Shown here piece by piece: positions 1-8,036 of a stretch of 36,344 nucleotides of DNA. How positions within the stretch are numbered: position 1 is the stretch's first letter; each line of letters opens with the position of its first letter. The notes beneath the pieces are model-generated. The model did no database searches, was not told where the DNA came from, and saw only the letters and a program-made list of their open reading frames with translations. Made by a program: the position numbers and the translations under genes. Source of the DNA: an uncultured Pseudovibrio sp. (GTDB lineage Bacteria > Pseudomonadota > Alphaproteobacteria > Rhizobiales > Stappiaceae); NCBI GenBank assembly GCA_947502585.1, contig CANNAV010000028.1, positions 1 to 36,344 of the forward strand, in the 5' to 3' direction.

Positions 1-29
1 GTTTTACAGATCGACGATGGTCATTTCCA

Positions 30-395
30 TCAATAGTATCTTAATAACCCCAACTCCCCGGAACCCATAAAGAGCCAAGTTTTAAATGCATCAATGCGGG
101 CGTTCCGCCCGCTTGCCCCGAGCAAAACCAAATATGGCTGATCTGTTTGAATTACAGGACGCTTTGCACCGTAAATACCTGAAAGCCGTAAGCGTACCTC
201 GCCATGAGGTGTCATTCCTGTAAACATCCCCACAGACAGCTGAGAGAGCTTTACAGGAGCGTAGAGGATTTCATAGGAGGGAGGAGCTGCTCCGGGACAC
301 ATGACCACCACAGCATTTGCTCTGATGTCACGCCCTTCCTCCTGTATGTCGACTACTCCAACGGCTCGATGTAAAATTTTATACTGGCAATTCAT
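30..395 (-). CDS. hypothetical protein, last gene of flhA operon
   Basis: A 121-residue open frame starting with ATG 25 bp after the stop of the FliL-like gene, same strand, so it could be the last gene of the flhA-fliR-fliJ-flgJ-flgN operon. I do not recognise a family. It has no evident signal peptide or membrane segment and contains mixed hydrophobic stretches compatible with a small beta-rich soluble domain. No clear Shine-Dalgarno precedes the ATG, so either the start is elsewhere, translation is coupled, or the frame is not a gene. Only the co-directional position in a tight operon supports it. Confidence 0.4.
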   Translation of the reverse strand: MNCQYKILHRAVGVVDIQEEGRDIRANAVVVMCPGAAPPSYEILYAPVKLSQLSVGMFTGMTPHGEVRLRLSGIYGAKRPVIQTDQPYLVLLGASGRNARIDAFKTWLFMGSGELGLLRYY

Positions 396-420
396 CTAGG
401 TAATCATCGCCATTGATACA

Positions 421-912
421 TTATGAAGCTGCTGCCTGTTTGGCAGAATTTTCAACAATGTTGTCCCTCAAACTCGCAGGCACATGGAATGTAAAATCCT
501 GGATGAGGACGTCCTGCACGATCTCTGTCGCAAAGCGTTCATTAACGCGGTCCCGGACCTCATCGGTCAACAGCTTCAGATCCGACTTTTTCAGCTGAGC
601 AAACTCTTTGTCGGCCTTGCTGTAAATGATACGGAAAGCTTCATCTACTATGAACGCGTGAGGTGGAACCGCCAGTTTTGCAAGCAGCTCACTATCAACC
701 GTAAACACAAACTGCGCCACAATATAACCGTAGATTTTGCCATCTTCGAGCACAGGAACATTGATAGTTGGTGTGCTCTGATAATCCAGCCCTTCCAGAT
801 ACGCATTTTTCTGCATCATCGGATCAAAATCAGCCTTGTACAGTGCTGTAAAGTAGGCAGCTACGACCGTGACGAGGCAAATCCAAATTCCGGTTACGAG
901 AACTTTCAGCAT
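421..912 (-). CDS. FliL-like membrane-anchored protein (uncharacterised)
   Basis: 163 residues: a short N-terminal tail, one membrane segment at about residues 4-23, then a periplasmic-looking domain. The domain shape resembles FliL: a strand pair (about 50-75, with VPVLEDGKIYGYIVAQF), a helix with a conserved-looking VDEAFRIIYSK, then an amphipathic helix rich in charges (EVRDRVNERFATEIVQ) leading into DVLIQDFTFHV, like the end of FliL domains (LREEI..RLN..L...V.DVLFTEF). This is by-eye similarity, not a search. The gene starts 5 bp after the flgN-like stop, in an operon with export and rod genes, so a flagellar motor or basal-body role is likely. It is distinct from the clear fliL at 20638-21147. 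The Shine-Dalgarno is weak, suggesting coupling to the gene upstream. Confidence 0.7.
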   Translation of the reverse strand: MLKVLVTGIWICLVTVVAAYFTALYKADFDPMMQKNAYLEGLDYQSTPTINVPVLEDGKIYGYIVAQFVFTVDSELLAKLAVPPHAFIVDEAFRIIYSKADKEFAQLKKSDLKLLTDEVRDRVNERFATEIVQDVLIQDFTFHVPASLRDNIVENSAKQAAAS

Positions 913-917
913 ACGTT

Positions 918-1370
918 TTACCAGCTTCCATGCAAAGAGTCATAGGTACCATCAGAATCATTATCCTTCATCACCTGTGACAGGAGGTCAGAGACGTCTT
1001 TGACCGCATTGAGCTGGGTTGACAGCAGCTTTAAATTAACTGCGAGTTTTTCCTTAAGGTCCTGCAACCGGACAACTATCACGCCTGGCAGGTTTTCAGG
1101 TCCAACGATCTTACCTGCCATATCAAGATCCAGCATCGCGCGGCCTTTGAGATAGGCACTCTCTTCCAGATCAATATCGCCTTTACCGACCAGAGCTTCA
1201 TTCTCTGCCGACAGCAGTCTATCAACTCGTCCGATACTTTTTGAAAGAGCTGCGAAATCTTCCGGTAAGATGTAAGCATCGGTGTCATCAAGCTGCCCAA
1301 TATACTGAATCACCGGTTTTTCCTCATGGGAAATCAGTTCATTGTGCTTGCTCTCAATCATCTCAGACAT
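918..1370 (-). CDS. flgN: probable FlgN-like flagellar export chaperone
   Basis: 150 residues, mostly helical, with no signal peptide. After a polar N-terminus (about 1-40) come three predicted amphipathic helices, including EDFAALSKSIGRVDRLLSAENEAL and VRLQDLKEKLAVNLKLLSTQLNAVKDVSDLL, the pattern expected for FlgN, the chaperone of the junction proteins FlgK and FlgL. The start ATG abuts the flgJ stop (TAAATG) with an AGAGG Shine-Dalgarno 5 bp upstream. In Hyphomicrobiales a small flgN-type gene often follows flgJ, which supports the call, but the primary sequence match is weak and it could be another helical flagellar accessory protein. Confidence 0.6.
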   Translation of the reverse strand: MSEMIESKHNELISHEEKPVIQYIGQLDDTDAYILPEDFAALSKSIGRVDRLLSAENEALVGKGDIDLEESAYLKGRAMLDLDMAGKIVGPENLPGVIVVRLQDLKEKLAVNLKLLSTQLNAVKDVSDLLSQVMKDNDSDGTYDSLHGSW

Positions 1371-1865
1371 TTATGCCTCTTGCTTTGGGAGAGTTGGACG
1401 AATGGTATCCGGAAGCAGCATTTCTGCCAGGCCGACAGACCCTGTTTTCGCAAGCTGATTTGCGAGCTGCTCAGCCATCAACCCTTTCCACATGGTTCCT
1501 GCAGTCCCACCGCCATAGACATTTTCAGTCTCCTTTGGCAGCATGGACTTTACAAAGGTCTGCAATACCGCACTTTCAAGCTTCTCACCGAGGTCAGCAG
1601 ACTCAAAATTCCTAGAGTAGCGGTTGGACATTGATTGCAGGCTCTCAACGCCCTCCTTCCCTCTTGTCTGAGTAGTGCCGATTACATCTTCAGCTTCCGC
1701 CATAATTCTGGAGAAGCTGCCTGAGTCCCAAGATGGTTCGGAAACTGGCAAATCCTTTGAAACGACAGCAGATGCCTTGAGAGAGCGTGTAGCAGCCCTG
1801 ACTTCGTAAGGGTCTGCTTGATTAATTACGTCCAGAACAAGATCGCTGACAGGCTGAATGGCCAT
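1371..1865 (-). CDS. flgJ: rod-binding protein FlgJ (N-terminal domain only)
   Basis: 164 residues matching the rod-binding domain of FlgJ, with the core LESAVLQTFVKSMLPKET followed by a glycine patch (YGGGTAGTMWKGLMAEQLANQLAKTGSVGLA), the family signature MLxxQLA. It lacks the peptidoglycan hydrolase domain of enteric FlgJ; in this window that activity is probably supplied by the separate SltF-like protein at 10821-11396. It acts in the periplasm as rod scaffold. I chose the ATG at 1865 (MAIQPVSD) because GGGAG sits 5 bp upstream; a GTG four codons earlier overlaps that Shine-Dalgarno. It is followed without gap by the flgN-like gene. Confidence 0.85.
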   Translation of the reverse strand: MAIQPVSDLVLDVINQADPYEVRAATRSLKASAVVSKDLPVSEPSWDSGSFSRIMAEAEDVIGTTQTRGKEGVESLQSMSNRYSRNFESADLGEKLESAVLQTFVKSMLPKETENVYGGGTAGTMWKGLMAEQLANQLAKTGSVGLAEMLLPDTIRPTLPKQEA

Positions 1866-1926
1866 AAGGACTCCCACTAATCAAAAGAAGGGCATATATA
1901 ATTTGAAATACCCTAATTTCTCAGAC

Positions 1927-2331
1927 TTATCCGGGCCTGACCTTCTTAGGTGCAGCCTGTAGCTCAGCAATTTCCTGAAGCAGCTTCTTGTCTGCAGTCC
2001 GGTTATAAGACACCAAAGCTTTGTCGTGTTTCTTTTCAGTCATCGACGTCTGTCTCTTCTGATCAAGCAACTTACCAAGCAACTCGCTCTTGTGCTTTTC
2101 CTTCAAAGACCTGTTTCGGTTGTTACTATCCAGACGCCTGCAGATCGCGCGGTTCATCACTTCGCGCAGCTCCCCTTCATGACGCCCCCAGAGGCTTATC
2201 AACTCCTCGCCTTCTTCGTTGCAACGCTGAATTTCACTATCAAGAACCGCGATGTCATATTTGATCATCTGCTCTTTTTGTTCCTGGACTTTCATAATAC
2301 GCCTGAGGCGTGCGACGCGTGCTTTATCCAT
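1927..2331 (-). CDS. fliJ: FliJ-like coiled-coil export protein
   Basis: 134 residues, almost entirely charged heptad-rich helix (MKVQEQKEQMIKYDIA... through EIAELQ), the two-helix coiled coil expected of FliJ, the stalk that links the FliI ATPase ring to FlhA. The start ATG (MDKARVARLRR) lies 4 bp after the fliR stop; a longer frame beginning inside fliR is unlikely. In many bacteria fliJ follows fliI; here it follows fliR in the flhA operon, as in other Hyphomicrobiales where this small gene is often left unnamed. The function is assigned from coiled-coil character, size and context rather than a specific motif. Confidence 0.7.
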   Translation of the reverse strand: MDKARVARLRRIMKVQEQKEQMIKYDIAVLDSEIQRCNEEGEELISLWGRHEGELREVMNRAICRRLDSNNRNRSLKEKHKSELLGKLLDQKRQTSMTEKKHDKALVSYNRTADKKLLQEIAELQAAPKKVRPG

Positions 2332-2335
2332 GGCT

Positions 2336-3091
2336 CTACTGCAACACCAACCAGTCGCCGAGCCCTGCATAGAACAGACGCAACATCTCCGTAACGATTT
2401 GCCACAGGATAAAAAGTCCTCCCATCATCACGATGGGCAGCGCAACAAAGTAGACTGGCATCTGAGGCATCAGCCTGTTGGTGATGCCGAGCGTCAGGTT
2501 TACAACCACGCCGTATATCAAAAACGGGCTTGTGATACGCAACGCGAGCAACGTGCCTTGCATCAGCCTGGTAGAAAACTGGTCGAGCGCTGCTGTCGGG
2601 ACGAAATCTCCACCGACAGGAATTGTCCGATAGCTCTCAGCAAGTCCAACAAAAACATCAGCGTGCGCCCCGCTGATGAACAACATTGCAGTTGCAGTCA
2701 GGGTCACCAAAGCCGCCATTGGCGGCAACTGCTGAAATTCTTCGACAACAGCAACTGGCTGATTGAAGCTGGAGGCATTTGCGGCCGCACCAACCATCAT
2801 CTGAAGCATTCCGAAAAAGGCGCGCCCAAATGCAGCGATCAACAGCCCGATCAACAGCTCAACAAAAATGATACGTAACAATTCATCCAAAGGTGCAGCA
2901 GAGATGACTGGCTCAACAATTTCCAGGATGAGAGGCGAGATCGCCAATGTTGCTGATATCGCAATGAATAAGCGAACACGGATCATTACACGCGGCGATG
3001 CAAAACCAGGCATGGCCATGAGGCATGCTCCAACGCGGCAAAAAACAATGAAGACACTTAACATCACCTCAGGAGCGTTTTCCAGGGTCAC
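2336..3091 (-). CDS. fliR: flagellar export gate protein FliR
   Basis: 251 residues with about six hydrophobic segments. Family features visible are the N-terminal [14 protein letters not shown], the [16 protein letters not shown] segment, the conserved [18 protein letters not shown] region and the C-terminal [19 protein letters not shown]. FliR joins FliP and FliQ to form the core of the flagellar export channel in the inner membrane. The start is GTG at 3091, forming a GTGA overlap with the flhA stop, which implies translational coupling. Length is normal for the family. Confidence 0.95.
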   Translation of the reverse strand: MTLENAPEVMLSVFIVFCRVGACLMAMPGFASPRVMIRVRLFIAISATLAISPLILEIVEPVISAAPLDELLRIIFVELLIGLLIAAFGRAFFGMLQMMVGAAANASSFNQPVAVVEEFQQLPPMAALVTLTATAMLFISGAHADVFVGLAESYRTIPVGGDFVPTAALDQFSTRLMQGTLLALRITSPFLIYGVVVNLTLGITNRLMPQMPVYFVALPIVMMGGLFILWQIVTEMLRLFYAGLGDWLVLQ

Positions 3092-5169
3092 GAAACTGTT
3101 CCTAATGCCTCAATATCAACGCCTCGTGCAACTTCCAAATGAGAGAGAACTGGCAATGCCGGGAACATACGTTCAGTGATCATGCGCACATATTGGCGTG
3201 CCTCTGGCGCAACCACGACTGCAAACCGCTGACCTGCAGAAATGTGCTCGCGAATTACTTCCGCACTGTCCTTTGCGAATTCCTCAACCTGCCTGGGATC
3301 CATGTCAAACTCGATAACTTCGCCATTTGTGTCGCGGCGAAGTGCCTGATGGAATGCAAGATCCCAGCGGTTACCAAGGCGAAGGACCCTGAGGCTGCCA
3401 TCCCCGGCGATATCACCACAGATCTGTGTCGCCATGCGAATGCGTACGTGATCTGCAATCTGCTCTGGTCTGCGTGCATGTGGTGCGATCTCAGCGATCG
3501 CCTCCATAATCAGTGACAGGTTGCGAATGGAAATACGCTCTGCAAGCAACAGCTTGAGTACGGCCTGTAAGCCAGAGTAAGAAATGTGCTGTGGGCAAAT
3601 ATCATCAATCAGGCGCGTATAAGCTGGATCAAGCCGATCCAGAAGCTTGCGCATATCTTTATAGGAGAGCAACTGAGACAGGTTATTTCTGATCACTTCA
3701 GACAGATGCGTCAGCACAACAGAAAGGTTATCGACGGTTGTATAACCCTGCCGCTTTACTTCATGCTCAAAAGCAGTCGGAATCCACATGGCCTGCATAC
3801 CAAACGCTGGTTCACGTGTTTCAGTTCCCGGAAGTGCTGGCAGCTCCCGATTACCGCCGATCACCATCAGCTCCCCCACTTTGATATTTTCGGAGGCAAC
3901 AATCGTACCGTGGATACGGAACTCATAGCTTTTGGGTTCCAGACTGAGATTGTCGGTGACCTTGATCTCCGGAACCACAAAACCGTATTGCTCTGCAAAC
4001 TTCTTACGCATTTTGTTGATGCGGTTTCCGATTTCAGGCTTTGCTGCCAAAAGTCGGGCAGTTAGCTGCTTGCCGAGGCGCATTTCAATTTCAGAAAGTT
4101 CAAGACTGTCCTTTACAGACTCTTTCCTGACTTCCTTTTGCATCTCAGCCTTTTGCAACTCTGCTTTCGCGAGTTCAGCCTTAGCCTCCTGCACCCTGAC
4201 AGGAATAATGTAGGCTGCAAACCCAAAAATACCACTCAAAAAGACGAAGGGCAGGAATGGAAGGGCAGGAAGCAATGACAATACCAAAAGCAACAGGGAC
4301 GCAACAGCAAGAGCACGCGGGTATCCTGCCAGCTGCCCCATAACAGCTTGCTCTGCAGACCCTCTGGTCCCCCCTTTAGAGACCAGAAGACCTGCTGCGA
4401 GAGAAACAATCAGCGCCGGGATCTGCGAAACAAGACCATCTCCGACAGAAAGCTTGGTGAAAACGTCAGCTGCTTCGCCTAAGTCCATATCGTAGCGTGT
4501 CACACCGATTACGATACCACCCAACACATTCACGACAGTGATGATCAATCCGGCAACAGCATCACCGCGTACAAACTTCGAGGCACCGTCCATCGCACCA
4601 AAAAAGGAACTTTCCTCCTCCAGCTCTGCCCGTCGGTGCCGTGCTTCTTTATCATCAATCATCCCGGCAGAAAGATCGGCATCAATCGCCATCTGCTTAC
4701 CCGGAATTCCGTCCAGCGTAAAACGGGCTCCAACTTCTGCAATACGGCTTGCTCCTTTGGTGATTACGAGAAAGTTCACCGTCACAAGGATCGCAAAAAC
4801 GATAAGGCCGATAACAAAGTCACCGCTCATCACAAACTGAGAAAAACCGTTGATCACATATCCGGCTGCCAGCGGGCCTTCGTGACCGTTCGCAAGAATG
4901 ACGCGCGTTGTCGCAATATTCAGCGCAAGCCGAAGCATGGTTGCGATCAATAGAATTGTCGGGAACGAGGAGAACTCAAGGGGACGTTGAATCCAGAGCG
5001 AAACCATCAGGATCAAAACCGATAATGCAACTGATATTGCAAGACCGAAATCGATTATGAACGTTGGCATGGGAAGAAACAGCACAGACAGAATGAAGAT
5101 AATTCCGACCGCAAATCCAATATCACGCTTGCTGTTTGGAGCAGCAATTCCCGTCGCTGTCTGAGACAT
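3088..5169 (-). CDS. flhA: flagellar export gate protein FlhA
   Basis: 693 residues: an N-terminal half with about eight membrane segments and a large cytoplasmic C-terminal domain. The FHIPEP-type signature is present ([19 protein letters not shown], about residues 145-163), followed by the charged [15 protein letters not shown] loop. A charged linker ([18 protein letters not shown], about 330-350) precedes the cytoplasmic ring domain that docks chaperone-substrate complexes. I chose ATG at 5169 (MSQT) with GAAGG upstream; a GTG two codons earlier is possible. It heads the flhA-fliR-fliJ-flgJ operon after a 138-bp spacer with a degenerate copy of the regulon motif. Confidence 0.97.
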   Translation of the reverse strand: MSQTATGIAAPNSKRDIGFAVGIIFILSVLFLPMPTFIIDFGLAISVALSVLILMVSLWIQRPLEFSSFPTILLIATMLRLALNIATTRVILANGHEGPLAAGYVINGFSQFVMSGDFVIGLIVFAILVTVNFLVITKGASRIAEVGARFTLDGIPGKQMAIDADLSAGMIDDKEARHRRAELEEESSFFGAMDGASKFVRGDAVAGLIITVVNVLGGIVIGVTRYDMDLGEAADVFTKLSVGDGLVSQIPALIVSLAAGLLVSKGGTRGSAEQAVMGQLAGYPRALAVASLLLLVLSLLPALPFLPFVFLSGIFGFAAYIIPVRVQEAKAELAKAELQKAEMQKEVRKESVKDSLELSEIEMRLGKQLTARLLAAKPEIGNRINKMRKKFAEQYGFVVPEIKVTDNLSLEPKSYEFRIHGTIVASENIKVGELMVIGGNRELPALPGTETREPAFGMQAMWIPTAFEHEVKRQGYTTVDNLSVVLTHLSEVIRNNLSQLLSYKDMRKLLDRLDPAYTRLIDDICPQHISYSGLQAVLKLLLAERISIRNLSLIMEAIAEIAPHARRPEQIADHVRIRMATQICGDIAGDGSLRVLRLGNRWDLAFHQALRRDTNGEVIEFDMDPRQVEEFAKDSAEVIREHISAGQRFAVVVAPEARQYVRMITERMFPALPVLSHLEVARGVDIEALGTVS

Positions 5170-5307
5170 TCTCACCCTTCAATTCGGTATAAGCATACTG
5201 CGCTACTTAGCGAAAACAGTGAAGAAGGAAGCTTGTGTGAGGATGGTCCGGAGGGGAACCGGAGCTCACTATCCCCTCCTTGCTTAAGTCAACCTGAAAC
5301 AGCAGAT
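5170..5307 (-). promoter_or_regulatory. fliQ-flhA spacer with candidate promoter and hairpin
   Basis: 138-bp spacer between fliQ and flhA. It carries an 8-bp inverted repeat (GGAGGGGA at 5250-5257 and TCCCCTCC at 5272-5279, 14-nt loop) with no T-run on the minus strand, so not a classical terminator. Nearer flhA, at 5232-5247, is a degenerate copy of the repeated 16-bp motif (minus strand ACCATCCTCACACAAG), 62 bp from the flhA ATG. Together these suggest flhA starts a new transcription unit. Confidence 0.35.
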
Positions 5308-5574
5308 TTAAAACCCGTATTCAATCCGTCCGTAGACCATCTCGGTCAGCGAGAAAATCTGTGAACCGATATACGGACCTGTCATAGCAATCAAAACAAA
5401 GATCACAACAATCTTGGGAATGAACGTAAGCGTCATTTCCTGAATTTGCGTGAGCGCCTGAAACAGAGCGATAATCAAACCTACAAACATGGCCCCACCA
5501 ACGGCCGGACCAGTTGCTGCAATTACAGTCCAGATTGCTGTACGCACGATATCGAGTGCATCTGCCTCATTCAT
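5308..5574 (-). CDS. fliQ: flagellar export gate protein FliQ
   Basis: 88 residues with two membrane segments (about 14-36 and 52-72) and the family pattern TGPAVGGAMFVGLIIALFQALTQIQEMTLTFIPKI, including the conserved QxQExTLxFIPK. It is a core subunit of the FliPQR export channel in the inner membrane. The gene follows flgD by 23 bp at the end of the flgE-flgK-flgL-flaF-flbT-flgD run, far from fliP and close to flhA-fliR, an arrangement known from other Hyphomicrobiales. Confidence 0.95.
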   Translation of the reverse strand: MNEADALDIVRTAIWTVIAATGPAVGGAMFVGLIIALFQALTQIQEMTLTFIPKIVVIFVLIAMTGPYIGSQIFSLTEMVYGRIEYGF

Positions 5575-5597
5575 TGCTTTATGACCCTATTTCGCAA

Positions 5598-6098
5598 CTA
5601 AGAAGTAGTTTCAGGCTCTTCAGGAGTATCAGTGTCAGCAGGAGCGTCACTCTCAGTTGTCACAACAGGTTCAGGACGTGAGATCTCGATGCCCGGTACC
5701 ATAGCAACACGGGTTCCATCCTGCAGAGTTGCGATCGAGCCGTCTGTCAGAATTTGGACAGATCTGATCACGCCTCTGGTGGTTTCAGTACCATCAGCAT
5801 TCGGCACTTCTATTGTGGCGCCAATCAGATTATTGGCCTGATTGATGGAGTTTTGCTGAAGCATAGCTGTAAGGTGCGTGTTCGTCAGGGTGGACTGTTC
5901 CACTGCCGAGAACTGCGCCAGCTGCCCCATATATTCTGCCGTATCCAGCGGGTCTGTTGGATCCTGACTCTGAAGAGATTCCATGAACAGCATCAAAAAG
6001 GCATTATAATCCAGATAAGCCTGTTCGCTGCCCTGCGGCTTGAAGACAGGTTCATTGCTCTGTGAGTTATTCGTAGATGCAACAGGTGCAACGGTCAT
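5598..6098 (-). CDS. flgD: hook-capping protein FlgD
   Basis: 166 residues with the FlgD N-terminal signature clear at about residues 30-72 (YNAFLMLFMESLQSQDPTDP then EYMGQLAQFSAVEQ). A short beta region follows (GATIEVPNADGTETTRGVI... to VPGIEI) and an acidic, proline-rich tail (about 143-166). It is shorter than the roughly 230-residue enterobacterial protein and lacks room for the full immunoglobulin-like insert. FlgD caps the growing hook and guides FlgE assembly. Start ATG has GAGGAC upstream and lies 11 bp after flbT. Confidence 0.93.
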   Translation of the reverse strand: MTVAPVASTNNSQSNEPVFKPQGSEQAYLDYNAFLMLFMESLQSQDPTDPLDTAEYMGQLAQFSAVEQSTLTNTHLTAMLQQNSINQANNLIGATIEVPNADGTETTRGVIRSVQILTDGSIATLQDGTRVAMVPGIEISRPEPVVTTESDAPADTDTPEEPETTS

Positions 6099-6109
6099 GT
6101 TTTTGTCCT

Positions 6110-6553
6110 CTAATACTCGCCAACTGCACGCGCGAACGGAACCACTTCAGTTTCAGGACGCTCATCCTCCTGGTTTTCGGACCAGATAGTCATCTCTATC
6201 CTGAACAGTTTTTTCAAAGTACGAAGGGCATCAAAGTAGCGCCTCTTCTTGATTTGTGCCTCGACAGTCGCTAGGCCCTCAAGAAGGTCAGCATTTTCAA
6301 TAGCCATGTGTATAGATGCAAGCATCAGGAGAGCCCGCTGAAGGCTTTCTGACTCTGTTTTCGGATCAATGAGTGCATTTTGAATGTAAAAATACAACTG
6401 ACGCAAAGGTGTAGTCGTATCTTCTGCTTGCATGACATAAGCCTCAAGAAGAAAACTCGCGTCATTTAAGAGCTTCACCGAAGTCTTCTGCTCGAATGAC
6501 AGAACAGCACCATTGATAAAGACTTTCTCACCCGCTTTCAGGTGCAAACGCAT
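6110..6553 (-). CDS. flbT: flagellin post-transcriptional regulator FlbT
   Basis: 147 residues matching FlbT: the start MRLHLKAGEKVFINGAVL, the FLLEAYVMQAEDTTTPLRQLYFYIQ block at about 34-58, then helices ending in RRYFDALRTLKKLF. FlbT of Caulobacter binds the 5' leader of flagellin mRNA and lowers its stability or translation; in Brucella it acts positively on flagellin. Here it lies with flaF after the hook-junction genes, the usual alphaproteobacterial place. The flagellin leader in this window has a hairpin over its ribosome-binding site that could be its target. Confidence 0.95.
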   Translation of the reverse strand: MRLHLKAGEKVFINGAVLSFEQKTSVKLLNDASFLLEAYVMQAEDTTTPLRQLYFYIQNALIDPKTESESLQRALLMLASIHMAIENADLLEGLATVEAQIKKRRYFDALRTLKKLFRIEMTIWSENQEDERPETEVVPFARAVGEY

Positions 6554-6568
6554 TGGATATCCTCTCGC

Positions 6569-6916
6569 TCAACATAAGCCATCACGAACAAGCCCGTTGA
6601 TTTCAATAAGGCTATGAAAATCATCAGAATTTCCTGACCTGATTAAATCGGCCTGCTTCATACACCAAATTCCGATTGAAATCAGATCAGCCCTTAATTC
6701 CGTAGGAAGCGCGTTTTCGGGCTTACCCAAATCATCAATCAGAATATTCCACAGTCGATGGACTGAAGTCAGAGCCCGAACTGCCTCATTTGAACTGGTT
6801 CCGGCATCGCTGGCTGCTTGCAGTTGCGCAACTACCAACGAAAATAGCTCACGCTCCTGCCCTCTTCTGTCTTCAGAGGAATCTTCAAGCGTTTCAGCAT
6901 ACGACATTTGATACAT
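6569..6916 (-). CDS. flaF: flagellin synthesis regulator FlaF
   Basis: 115 residues matching FlaF: start MYQMSYAETLEDSSEDRRGQERELF, the VRALTSVHRLWNILIDDLG block at about 45-64, and LRADLISIGIWCMKQADLIRSG at about 73-94. In alphaproteobacteria FlaF works with FlbT on flagellin expression and secretion, possibly as a flagellin chaperone. The second Met (MSYAE) is possible, but the first gives the usual family N-terminus. It lies 15 bp upstream of flbT. Confidence 0.93.
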   Translation of the reverse strand: MYQMSYAETLEDSSEDRRGQERELFSLVVAQLQAASDAGTSSNEAVRALTSVHRLWNILIDDLGKPENALPTELRADLISIGIWCMKQADLIRSGNSDDFHSLIEINGLVRDGLC

Positions 6917-6954
6917 TCAGCACTCCCAGCGCACTATCAAAATTTTTATAGAAC

Positions 6955-8034
6955 CTACAAATACTTCAATATATTCAGGTCATTGATTTTCGCTGTGATT
7001 GCGTAGGTTGCCTCTAATTGTGTCTGAGCGAGGCTCAGTTCAACAGCGGCACGGTTTTCGTCAACATTTTCCAGATCATTGATGCGTAAATTCAAAACGT
7101 CCTTCTTGGCAATAATATCGGAATTTGTACGCTCAACATTCGTTTTTATTGCACCATTTTGCGCCTGGATCTCAATTGTCTTGTCGACACCACCGTTCAA
7201 AGTGTTAACCGCATAATCAGTCAGAAACTTCTCTGCCTCAATATCAAGGTCCAGCTTTCCGAATACCGCAACAATTGAGAGCCCCTCAGCCAACTCGCGA
7301 AAAGCCTTGTCATTTGCCGACCCTGAGCTTGTTGTGGTCACTCCGTTTTCAATAGTCGATGTCATTTTCTCATCAGTTGCGGAAGACCAATGAATTGTCC
7401 AGGCGTCGCCGAATATGTCTTTGAAATCTGAGCTTCCCAGGAAATTTTCCCAGTCCTTGCCTCCTGGACCGCCGGTAGCAGGAACAGAAGCCGCATCAGG
7501 ATCATCAATTCCATAACCAAAATAATTTTCAAACGCCAGTTCTATCTGTTCTTCAGGCCCTGAAGGGACAGGTGTACCTGGTGACTGAAACTGAAAATCC
7601 GTAGCTGGTGCGGTTCCGGTATTAATTCCGCCAAAAACATAGACACCACTCACATTCGTATTAAGCAAATTGATGAATTTATCTAACTCAATATATGCCA
7701 GATCAGACGCTGTTTTAAGGTTATCTGAATTACTTTCCAGCGCGACAAGATCGGATCGGAACGCCGAAGCACTACTATGCATGTTATCCAACGCAGTATC
7801 CGTCACATCCAATCGCGTAACCAGTTGCCTGTTTGTGTCCAACCGACTCTCAAGCAAACCATATTCGGAGCGAAACGAGGTTGCCATTCCAGTCTGCGCA
7901 CCTAGTGTCAGACCCATATCGGCATGTTTCTTGGATGCATTTTCAATAACAGATCTATCTAACTGCGCTCGCTGATCGATCAAAAAATCTGACAAACGAA
8001 GTGAACTGGATAATGTAGAAACTGAATAAACCAT
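6955..8034 (-). CDS. flgL: hook-filament junction protein FlgL (HAP3)
   Basis: 359 residues, flagellin-superfamily fold: an N-terminal helix block (SSSLRLSDFLIDQRAQLDRSV), a central variable part (about 130-250) and a C-terminal coiled coil (LRINDLENVDENRAAVELSLAQTQLEATYAITAKINDLNILKYL) that ends like flagellin. It joins the FlgK ring to the filament. It begins 2 bp after the flgK stop, so the two junction proteins are made together. The rhizobial type is diverged from enteric FlgL, but position and ends are diagnostic. Confidence 0.9.
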   Translation of the reverse strand: MVYSVSTLSSSLRLSDFLIDQRAQLDRSVIENASKKHADMGLTLGAQTGMATSFRSEYGLLESRLDTNRQLVTRLDVTDTALDNMHSSASAFRSDLVALESNSDNLKTASDLAYIELDKFINLLNTNVSGVYVFGGINTGTAPATDFQFQSPGTPVPSGPEEQIELAFENYFGYGIDDPDAASVPATGGPGGKDWENFLGSSDFKDIFGDAWTIHWSSATDEKMTSTIENGVTTTSSGSANDKAFRELAEGLSIVAVFGKLDLDIEAEKFLTDYAVNTLNGGVDKTIEIQAQNGAIKTNVERTNSDIIAKKDVLNLRINDLENVDENRAAVELSLAQTQLEATYAITAKINDLNILKYL

Positions 8035-8036
8035 AC

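Noticed and set aside
484..945. 153-codon plus-strand frame opposite the FliL-like gene
   Set aside because: The minus-strand frame has a membrane helix, coherent domain and operon context; this one does not.
2252..2878. 208-codon plus-strand frame opposite fliR
   Set aside because: Lies antisense to the clearly conserved fliR; its translation is rich in His, Gln and Arg and unlike any family.
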